A stretch of 64,000 nucleotides of DNA from Morella rubra (taxonomy: Eukaryota > Streptophyta > Magnoliopsida > Fagales > Myricaceae), in NCBI GenBank assembly GCA_003952965.2, contig CM025850.1:24410936-24474935 (forward strand), in the 5' to 3' direction. The number at the start of each line of letters is the position of its first letter. Within the stretch, counting starts at the first letter, position 1. The notes below the pieces were generated by a model that ran no database searches, had not been told where the DNA came from, and saw only the letters and a program-made list of their open reading frames with translations. A program made the position numbers and the translations under genes. Of the stretch, positions 56,171-64,000 are shown piece after piece.

Positions 56171-57221
56171 TAATTTTAGGTGTTCGGCCAACACTTGCCT
56201 ACGTCCACCCCCAAGGCTATTGACTTCCTTGGGCTTCCTTCACTATTCTTCAAATAGCACCTTAGCTTTGCTAAGGAACCTTTACAAAGCGTTTTTCGAG
56301 CTCACGCTTTAACTCTTCACAAATCCCAAAAAAGGGATTTCTTCTACCCACAAGTAGGACAGTGTTTACCCAACACTCAAGTGTTTACATGGGTACAAAG
56401 GAAGAATGGCTCTCAAAGCTGAATATACAAGTGGAAAGTACAAAGGTGCACAAGATTCTAAAGCTGAAGTTTGGTAGGGGAATCACATGCTTTCTTGGTA
56501 GGTGTGGTCTTCTGTCTTCTTCAAAGCACTTTCTCTTTCTATTAGGTCGTAAAGTAATTGCAATTTAAATCGCACGATCGTTGTTTCTTTCTCTTTTTCT
56601 ATTTAAACCTTCTTTGTCTTCAATCTTTAAAGCCATCAAAACCACCATTGGAAGGACCCACGTCTTTTTAAAGCATTTTGAATGTTTTGATGTCGTTTCA
56701 GATTTTCTTCAAACTCGTGGTATGCTTGACATGTTGACACATAAAAAATTGATCTAGAGATGTGCTCTCAGAGACAATGCAGTCGATACTAGACTTCAAT
56801 GTGTCGACACCAAGACTTGGTCTAGGTTGTCTCGGTGTTCGTGCAATGTGTCGACACCATTAGGCAATGTGTCGACACCATGAACTTGGTCTGAAATTGT
56901 TTCTCGAGTGCCAGTGCAATGTGTCGACACCATTAGGCAATGTGTCAACACTATTAATACTTTAGAGAAAATTCAGCTTCTTTGACAGTGTTCAATCCAT
57001 TTCAACATATCTTAAAGCCTACAATATGAAAATTGATTTCATCAACTTATGAAAAGGTGTTTAAGTCCACTTAGAATTATTTTAGATAGAAAAACCTTGA
57101 TCTTTGAAATAAATTTTAGAAAAGTGATTGACAATATAAAATCTAAAAACTTCAAAACTTAGAATATTTGTTATCATCAAAATCAATTATAGATTGTTTT
57201 GCAAACAACCTTGGGCTAACA
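56170..57221 (-). mobile_element. LTR A (copy of the solo LTR family), 3' truncated
   Basis: On the minus strand it starts TGTTAGCCCAAGGTTG and is homologous throughout to the solo LTR at 61880-63261, up to GGCAAGTGTTGGCCGAACACC near 56190, where similarity stops. It is inserted in the copia pol between integrase and RT. Four exact GTGTCGACAC palindromes lie at 56801, 56848, 56869 and 56921. No target duplication can be shown because the far end is lost. Confidence 0.78.
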
Positions 57222-57226
57222 ATATT

Positions 57227-58190
57227 GTTCTACAGTTGGTGAGATAACAATATCTGTTGAAGTTAAAAGTATTAGAACGAGCATCCGAATTTCTTGGATG
57301 ACCACATTACGTGATACATCACTCCTACTAATTTCACCATTCTTAAGGAATCTTGCATTTTTATTTCTACAATATGGTTGGGACATAAAACCTATACCCT
57401 TTGGACCTCTATGGGTATCCAATAAAATACTCGCTCACAGTATTAGAATCCAATTTCTTTTTATATGGATTGTAGATTTTAGCCTCCACTGGATAACCCC
57501 AAATGTGAAGCTGTCTCAAGCTCGGTTTCCTTCCCGTCCATAATTCAAAAGGAGTCCTTTGAACTGCATTACTAGGAACCCATTAAGCAAATACACAGCG
57601 GTCTTAATGGCTTCCATCCACAATCAAATGGATACTGAGGAGTTACTTAACATACTCGTAACTATTTTCACAAGAATACACTTACGTCTTTCGGCTACAC
57701 TATTTTGCTAAGCGTACAAGGCATTGTGTATTGTGCACAAATACTATGATTTTTTAGGAATTCAGTAAACGATCCTGGACATTGTTTTATTCCATCATAC
57801 CTTCTGTAATACTTTTCACCTTTCTATCTAATTGTCGCTCAACTTTAGCAATATATGCCTTTACAGCATTTAATGTTAAGACTTTCCGTGCAACAAATAG
57901 ACATAACAGTAATATGAAAAGTCATCAATAATGGTTATAAAATACTTTTCTACACCAAAAGATAGTGAGTTGAAAGGTCCACAAATATCAAAATGGACAA
58001 TCTCTAAAAGTTTTTCACTTCTTGTAGCACCTTTATTTGTATGTTAGGTTTGCTTTCCTTTATTGCAATCAACACATACATCAAAATTAGTAAAATCAAG
58101 ATTCATAAGAATTTAATCTTTTATCAATCTTTCTTTCTCTGAATATATGACCCAATCGTTTTTGCCACAAGATAGAAGAACTATCATTAG
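57227..58190 (-). pseudogene. Copia integrase, degraded
   Basis: Pieces that can be read include CVDCNKGKQT (end of the HHCC finger), KLLEIVHFDICGPFN (first catalytic Asp), FITIIDDFS, NSVAERRKCI (region of the catalytic Glu, NGVAER-like) and NRA close to 57530. Many stops separate them. The C-terminal part is cut by LTR A. Confidence 0.8.
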
Positions 58191-58191
58191 C

Positions 58192-58530
58192 TCAGCTGAG
58201 TTTGGTTCCAATATTATGATGCAGGGTCAAAAAAGTTTGAGCAGAATTTTTGGTGAGATTAAAACAATATAATCCTTTATATAAAACATCAGAACCAACA
58301 AATGAATCCTTCATTAAAAAAAAATGGAAACCCTTGTTTTTAAAGACAAAGGAATATCCTTCAAAATCAAGTCTCGGCATGGAAATTAAATTTCTAAAAA
58401 TAGTAGGAACATAAATAATATCAAATAGGTCCAAATAATGGCCTGAGTCTAAAAACAAACATAAAATACCAACACCAACATCAAGTACTTGAATTCTATT
58501 ATTAAAACAATGCTTTAAGTTTCGGGCCAT
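58192..58530 (-). pseudogene. Copia gag-pre-integrase region
   Basis: A 112-codon open frame, with FNNRIQVLDVGVGILCLFLD, IYVPTIFRNLISMPRLDFEG and FVFKNKGFHF, matches the segment between protease and integrase (the strand-rich region with an N-L-IS motif). Confidence 0.82.
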
Positions 58531-59137
58531 CTTTCTTTAAATGTCCAGAGCCATGACAAAAATAGCACTTTGGTTCATTCTGTTCCTTCTTGCAATCCAC
58601 AATGTCATGAGAAGGCCCCGCAACCTTTAATGGATCTTTCTTGAAATTTTTCTTTGGTTTCTTTCCTTTCTGTCCAACCATATGACTCATAACATTGACT
58701 GAATGATGACCTTGTTATTTAAGCCTTGCCTCTTCTTGAACAAGCATACTCGCTAATTCATTCACATTTCACTTTTCCTTGATAGTGTTATAGTGAATTT
58801 GAAATAGCCCACACTGAATAGGCAAGGAATTCAGAATAAACTCAACCAGAAAACTTTCATCAACATTCATGCTCAGAGTTCTGAGTCTAGCAACTAGATC
58901 AGTCATTTCAAGGACATGATCGTGCATTCCACGGTTACCATCAAATTTCATGGTGATAAGTTCAGCCATTAATCTCCCTCTAAGAGACTTGTCTACTAAA
59001 CGGAAACGATCTTTTAGGGCCTTGACATATTCCTTAGCATCATCAATTTGAAGAAGTGTTGACTTTATACTATTTGCAATACACATTCTCATAAAAAAAA
59101 TGCTAAATCTGTTTGATCTTTGCCATGACTTAAACAA
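58502..59137 (-). pseudogene. Copia gag (UBN2-type) with damaged zinc knuckle
   Basis: 59137-58769 encodes IDDAKEYVKALKDRFRLVDK, LITMKFDGNRGMHDHVLEM and EFILNSLPIQCGLFQIHYNT, typical copia Gag. 58690-58502 encodes a basic linker and CYFCHGSGHLKKDGPK: the fourth ligand of the CX2CX4HX4C knuckle is Gly instead of Cys, so the finger is damaged. A frameshift separates the two parts. Confidence 0.88.
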
Positions 59138-59889
59138 AGCCCGCTACTCTGAACTGCTTGTTTCAAGCAACTTGTTTCTCAATTCACAGTGTTTCTGTTA
59201 TTTCTGATCAGAGTAATTATATCCAATAAAGATTGGAACAAAAGAGGCTAGCAATGAAGCAAAACTGGAAATGGCACTGCAATACAAATCACCACATTAG
59301 TGCATTAAGAAAAATATTTTATTACTACTATTGCGTTCAATCTTGGGATAACTAATGCAATATACTAACACTTAAATCTAATGGTGGTTCTCACTCACCT
59401 GGCATAATTAATAATACTTCAAAGTTCAATTGGTTTGTTACGTTTGGGCATCCATTACAATATCATTACTAATTTATTATATATCCCACTCATTTAATAA
59501 TTACTTGAAAGTTGGTGCACCTTTGGGTCAAACCATAATAATCAAATAATCATTCCATAATTTTGCAAAGTCATAATTCAATTCAATATTTGCTACTGTA
59601 GTGTAATGTAACGATTCTATTTGGGACCTATTTTTTTGTTATATCGCACGTTTTCTATCACACATGACCCCCATCCCAAGTGAATATACCATACTACCCC
59701 AATGAACAGTGTTGTTGCAAATTTTTTCAATTTTCTCCCCAAGCCCAAAACAATGCATTTTGTGTGGTCTTCGACATAATAAGAAAAATGAAGTCATGAG
59801 ATATAATGCACAACTGGTTGCACAATGTTTCTCACAAAGACTATAGATTGATTATGAAGAGACTTATTCTCCGTAATGGATTCAATTAC
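59138..59889. other. Leader-like sequence of the copia relic
   Basis: On the minus strand it leads into gag and contains a GTGAGTGAG...TTGCAG arrangement resembling an intron between about 59400 and 59280. No coding domain and no clear LTR. Confidence 0.4.
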
Positions 59890-61200
59890 ATTCTGATTTT
59901 TAATCAGCTTAGTAGTCACAAAAAGATTAGATCTTCAACTAATGGATGTTGTGACTGTATACTTATATGATTCATTAGACCATGATATATACATAAAAAT
60001 CCCTGAAGGATTTAAAATGCTAGAAGCATGTAATTCTACATCCAGAAGCATATACTCTATCAAGCTGCAAAAATTCCTATATGGGTTAAAAAAATCCAAA
60101 CGCATGTGGTACCATCGTCTCAGTGAATACCTCTTGAAGTAGGGATATGAGAATAATATAATTTGCCAATGTGTTTTTATCAAAAAATAAAAATTTGGAT
60201 TTGTAATTATTGCAATATATGTTAATGATTTAAACCTTGTGGGGACTGCAGAAGAGCTCACAAAGATTGCAAATTATTTAAAAAGCCAATTTGAAATGAA
60301 AGATCTTGGAAAACAAAATTTTGTCTCAACCTGTAGCTCGAGCATTTTTCAAGTGGAATTTTTGTTCATCAATTGACATATACTGAAAAAGTCTTGAAAT
60401 ATTTTTATATGGATATAGCCTCCTTTGAGTACTCCAATGGTTGTGCAAACACTAGATGTGAAGAAATATCCATTTTGTCATAATAATAAAGAAGAAGAAT
60501 TTCTTGGTCCTAAAGTATAATATCTTAGTGCAGTTGGTGTCTTAATGTACCTTGCAAATTTTACACATCCTGATATAACATTTGCAGTTAATTTTTGTCA
60601 GATATAGTTCTGCACCAACTTAGAGACATTGGAATGGAGTCAAACACGTGTTACATTATTTTTGAGGCACAACTGACATGGATTATATTATCCAAATGAA
60701 TCAATTACTTAGTTGGTTGATTTTGCAGATACAGGGTATTTATCTAATCAACATAAAGGGATCGTAAACCGGCTATTCATGAGATCTATAAATCAAACAA
60801 TATCTGCTACCTCTTCGAATCACTCTGAAATAATTGCAAAAACCGGAAATGTATTTGGTTGAAATCAGTGATTCAGCATAATCAAGAAAAGTGTGATCTT
60901 TCATCAGTTAAAGGCAATCCAACAATTTTGTATGAAGACAATGTTGCTTGCATTACACAAATCAGGAGAGGTTACATTAAAGGTGATAGAACCAAGCATA
61001 TTTCACCTGAATTCTTTTATATACTCATGAATTCTAGAATAGCAGTGAAAATGATGTTAAGCAGATACATTCAAGTGATAATTTGGCAGATTTATTTACT
61101 AAATCATACCAACTGCAACATTCAAAAGATTGTGCACAACATTGGAATGCAACAACTCAAAATTTTTCATCATGAAGCTAGTCATCCTTTTGAGAGGGAG
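59890..61200 (+). pseudogene. Copia pol 3' half (RT and RNase H), plus strand
   Basis: From 59940 it reads MDVVTVYLYDSLDHDIYIKI PEGF and FLYGLKKSKRMWYHRLSEYL, then in the next frames FVIIAIYVNDLNLVG (the YVDD-type site with Asn for the first Asp), FEMKDLGK, GVLMYLANFTHPDITFAV, and RNase H pieces VDFADTGYLS, ILYEDNVACITQIRRGYIKG and RTKHISPEFFYI. The copy is truncated at its 5' side and has many stops. It belongs to a different copia lineage from the minus-strand relic. Confidence 0.87.
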
Positions 61201-61414
61201 TCTTCTATATTGGTACAGATCATACTTTTTTTCCTTCAATAAGGTTTTATTCCTTTGGGTTTTCCTTTGCAAGACTTTAATGAGGCAATCTTTTAATATC
61301 CAAAGGTACACAAGAATACTGTATTCTTTTTCTTTCACCATTAGGTTTTTTCTAATGTGTTTTTCCTTGGCAAGGTTTTAACAAGATTCGTTGTGTATAG
61401 TCATCCAATGGGGG

Positions 61415-61677
61415 TGTTATGAGTCTTATAATTATGGAAATTATGGATGACCTTTAAATCTCTTGATTTTCCCACCATTTTTGTAACCTTTTAATTATAT
61501 GTATCTTATTATGTCCCTATGCCTATATAAAGAGATCTTGAGATGTATTATTAACACACAGAAATTGAATCAATAGAGCATAGTTTCTAAAGAACTATTT
61601 CTCTCCTCTCTCCTATCTTATTTTCTTTTACTACATTTTTAAAATCATATTACTATTTCCTTCTTAATTTTACAACA
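61415..61677 (+). repeat. Copia 3' LTR (263 bp) with preceding polypurine tract
   Basis: The polypurine tract AATGGGGG (61407-61414) directly precedes TGTTATGAGTC; the LTR ends TTACAACA, giving TGTT/AACA inverted ends. A TATA box CTATATAA lies at 61523-61530, about 110 bp into the LTR, followed by an R/U5-like CT-rich segment. The 5' LTR is absent. Confidence 0.85.
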
Positions 61678-61744
61678 AATGTCTAATATATTTTTTACGC
61701 ATAGATATATAGCGTATCTCAATTTTTCTAATGATTTAATACTA

Positions 61745-61879
61745 GGGGTGATGGGCATCAAGGTGGACAGAGTCCTAGAGATCCATTGCAAGTTCCAGCA
61801 GGACCAATCACAAGATCAAAAGCTAAAAAAATCAAGGAAGCTATGCAAGGATATTCAAATTGTTCGTGATTTCAAGGAT
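61745..61879 (+). pseudogene. Gypsy pol C-terminus fused to LTR end, left part
   Basis: The plus strand reads GHQGGQSPRDPLQVPAGP and ITRSRAKKIKEAMQG, the pol tail of the 46.7-53.7 kb family, here without a frameshift, then joins CAAATTGTTCGTGATTTCAAGGA, which is the last part of that family's LTR. About 700 bp of pol tail and LTR between are deleted. Confidence 0.8.
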
Positions 61880-62156
61880 GTTAGCCCAAGGTTGTTTTTG
61901 CAAACAATCTTCAATTGATTTTGATGATAACAAAGTCTCTAAGTTTTTAAGGACTTTAGATTTTACATTGTCAATCCTTTCTCTTAAAAGGATTTATGTC
62001 AAGTATCATTGTTTCTCTCTTTATAAAATCTCTCTAAGCTACTTGATCTTCATTGTTCTTGTTAAATGATCATCTTTTTATTGTAAATGGTTTTGAGAAT
62101 GATTGAATTGGGATAGTTGTTGTTAAAGAACATTTTTTTATGACTAAGTGTTGGAA

Positions 62157-62427
62157 GTGTCGACACATTGACCCTAAGTGTCGACACATTAAACTAACTC
62201 CCGAAAGGTTGCTTTCCAGGCCATTCAAAGTGATTTTTTGGCTAAGTATGGGAAGTGTCGACACATTGAAGTGTCGACACATTGAACTAACTCCCGAAAG
62301 TCCATTCAAAATGATTTTTGCTAAGTATGGAAGTGTCGACACATTGACCACACACATTGAACTAACACCGAGACTTCTTTTCTTAGTCAAAGTTCAATGT
62401 GTCAGCACATACCACAAGTGTCGACAC
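62157..62427. promoter_or_regulatory. Array of GTGTCGACAC palindromes in the U3 part of LTR B
   Basis: Exact copies at 62157, 62178, 62254, 62271, 62333 and 62418, mostly in the context AAGTGTCGACACATTGA, 120-390 bp upstream of the TATA box. Repeated palindromes upstream of an LTR promoter suggest a protein-binding array; this is inference. Confidence 0.6.
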
Positions 62428-63218
62428 ATTGTATTATTTTGCAAATATCCTGGAACAACGTCAACTCATTCAAAAAGGTATCCAAATGTCTCAAATGACC
62501 TCCAACGGCACTCAAGCTTTACAAGAAGACCCTTGGTGCCCTAGAAGCTTTAAATAGAAGAAGATGGAGAGAGAAAAGAGGAGTGTGCGCCATTAACTCT
62601 TGCCCTAATTTCTAGAGAGAGAAAAAGCTTTCAAAGAGAAAGGAAGCTCCACCATCCAAGAAAGCTCGTACTCCCACCTGAAAATACTGTAGCTCTCTTG
62701 TGAATCTTGTCTCTTTGCACACCTCAGTATTCATACTTGTTTATTCAGCTTAAAGAGCTTTTACTAAGATTCTCTTTGTACCCATTCTTGAAAAACACGT
62801 GAGTGTTTGTGAAAAACACTTGTCCTACTTGTTGTGTAGAAGAAATCCTCTAGGTTGTGAGGATTTGAGAGAGTGAGTTAAAGTGTAAGCTCGAAAACAC
62901 TTTGTAAAGGTTACTTAGCACCTGAGAAGCTAAGGTGTACTTACTATTTGGAAAATAGTGAAGGAAGCCCAAGGAAGTCAATAGCCTTGGGGGTGGACGT
63001 AGGCAAGTGTTGGCCGAACCACCTAAAAGTCACGGTGTCATCTCTCTATCCTTATCTCCATTTATTGTTGATATTTATTTGTTGCACTTGTTTGTCTTTT
63101 CCTTCATTCTCTATATTAGTCCTTGATTATATAGATTTATTCTCCTGCTCCTTAGATCGATCCTTAGCATATTGGGTTTAAAAGAAAAGGAAAAAAAATT
63201 TTTATAAAACCCAATTCA

Positions 63219-63236
63219 CCCCCCCCCCCCCCCCCC
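63219..63236. repeat. Poly-C tract
   Basis: A run of about 18-20 C within AATTCACCC...CTCTTGGGG near the end of LTR B. Such tracts are characteristic of this kind of LTR; the length may be unreliable in the assembly. Confidence 0.9.
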
Positions 63237-63261
63237 TCTTGGGGTTGTTTTTGACCTCTCA

Positions 63262-63291
63262 AAGGAGTTTCAATCCTACAGGTTCACATCA
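63262..63291 (+). repeat. Gypsy LTR end, right part
   Basis: AAGGAGTTTCAATCC followed by TACAGGTTCACATCA matches the terminal 30 bases of the gypsy LTRs at 47271 and 52932. The usual primer-binding site does not follow. Confidence 0.75.
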
Positions 63292-64000
63292 AGGGGTGAT
63301 CAATGCTTTACATGTCATAGCATAATTTAATATGAGGGCATTGAGGGGGATATTTTAATGTTTTTGCCCGCTGGCTTTTTTTCATGACTGCTTAAACATA
63401 TTGGATTTCTAGTGATCTATGTTGAGTTATTTTTGTTTTCTAGGGTATCAATATCAAAGCTTCTATCAGGGGTTTAGATAGAACGTGAAGGTAAAATCAT
63501 TTGTTGGAAAACGTTTAATGCCAATAACAACTGATATTCCTTTTTTTTTTTTTTTGGTTAGTCTCAGGAATTTGTGGACTTTTAATCTAGAGAACCAATA
63601 GTTACGTTTTTGAAAATTTAAACAATAAATATTTTTCAATAGTAATTGAGGAAAAAAATAGTGGAGCTTTTGATCCTACAAAAAAGAAAGATAGATATAA
63701 AACTCGTAAATTCGAATAAAAAAAGAACAAAAATTTGAATTTTATTGAGTATTTTCGAAGCCTTGGTTAGTGTAATCTTCAAATATTTAATACTTTTTAT
63801 ATCCCTCTTAATGACGCAATAATAGTTGCTATCTATTATATTTTTCTTAATACCGCAATAATAATTCTGGATCTCTTATATTTATGGCAGAGGCTCGTGA
63901 TACAGATGGCATCATCCTATACAACCACGCCACGAATGAGGTACGGAATTTGTTTTTCTTGGAAAATTAGGGAAAGGGCAAAAAGAGAAAAATATTGCCA
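63292..64000. other. Spacer, nothing recognised
   Basis: AT-rich with a poly-T tract at 63540-63556 and a diverged direct repeat near 63790-63860 (ATGACGCAATAATAGTTGC and TACCGCAATAATAATTC contexts). No gene supported. Confidence 0.5.

Larger units (their letters stand above)
53700..59300 (-). mobile_element. Ty1/copia retrotransposon relic, minus strand, interrupted
   Basis: From right to left: gag (59137-58500) with zinc knuckle, gag-pre-integrase (58530-58192), integrase (58190-57227), an inserted LTR (57221-56170) with extra duplicated pieces, reverse transcriptase (55500-54205) and RNase H (54300-53949). The gag-integrase-RT-RNase H order identifies Ty1/copia. Below 53949 about 250 bp of 3' region remains before the gypsy array; a clear 3' LTR is not recognised. 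Confidence 0.88.
61880..63261 (+). mobile_element. Solo LTR B (1382 bp) with 5-bp target duplication
   Basis: The LTR starts TGTTAGCCCAAGG at 61880 and ends CCTCTCA at 63261. AAGGA flanks it on both sides (61875-61879 and 63262-63266). Removing the insert restores TTCAAGGAGTTTCAATCC, which agrees with TTCAAGGGGTTTCAATCC at the end of the gypsy LTRs, confirming both boundaries. Inside are six GTGTCGACAC palindromes, a TTTAAATAG TATA box (62549-62557), a 20-odd C run at 63219-63236 and the typical AACCCAATTCACCCC end. Family: homologous to LTR A. The internal region has been lost by LTR-LTR recombination. Confidence 0.9.

Noticed and set aside
55985-57226. ATATT target duplication for LTR A
   Set aside because: ATATT does occur near 55991, but the adjoining sequence is not the TG/CA end expected from LTR B, so the border is not supported.
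63540-64000. Possible organellar insertion
   Set aside because: The AT-rich composition suggested it, but I cannot match it to any chloroplast or mitochondrial gene by eye.

Overview
This is gene-poor nuclear DNA from a flowering plant, probably a eudicot; the sequence alone does not give the species. It is AT-rich and built almost entirely from nested, decayed transposable elements. Every coding relic with a recognisable family is plant-type: CACTA/En-Spm, PIF/Harbinger, hAT and Mutator-like DNA elements, Ty1/copia and Ty3/gypsy retrotransposons, plus broken pieces of host genes. I found no intact host gene, no RNA gene and no CRISPR array.

Layout. 1-1772 is the 3' part of a CACTA element with decayed TnpA-like exons and a GC-rich subterminal repeat block. 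It ends 190 bp before a frameshifted first exon of a wall-associated kinase (1963-2143). 2.3-12 kb is intergenic, with an LTR-like stretch, short tandem duplications and several MITEs, one with a clear 9-bp target duplication (6224-6609). 12.2-22.4 kb is a PIF/Harbinger neighbourhood: a Myb/SANT-like ORF1, an antisense GRF zinc-finger relic, a two-exon unknown, a transposase relic, and a second transposase copy that looks like an abridged version of the first. 23.9-25 kb holds an RNF14-like RBR E3 ligase relic. 25.7-27.5 kb is an inverted-repeat element. 28.0-30.3 kb is a long solo LTR. 30.3-35.9 kb is a 2.74-kb tandem duplication carrying a 178-codon unknown ORF. 35.6-40.4 kb is an LTR-like unit split by a hAT element that contains an LRR receptor-kinase fragment.

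40.45-46.7 kb is CACTA territory: two blocks rich in GATCGATC motifs, a 427-codon plant transposon protein frame with 12 stops but no frameshift, a TNP2-associated N-terminal domain and a TnpA-like gene. 46.7-53.7 kb is a minus-strand gypsy array in which two LTRs are each flanked by pol-tail and gag-start sequence, so at least three units are joined head to tail. 53.7-59.3 kb is a minus-strand copia relic broken by another LTR; 59.9-61.7 kb is a plus-strand copia 3' half with a clean 263-bp LTR. 61.7-63.3 kb is a gypsy remnant interrupted by a solo LTR with an exact 5-bp target duplication; that LTR carries six GTGTCGACAC palindromes.

The most unusual pattern is that several direct duplications (18.3-22.2, 49.8-50.6 and 55.35-56.17 kb, and the edges of 30.3-35.9 kb) differ mainly by many internal deletions with few substitutions. 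This may reflect a real deletion-biased duplication process or an assembly/gap-filling artefact; read-level data would decide.
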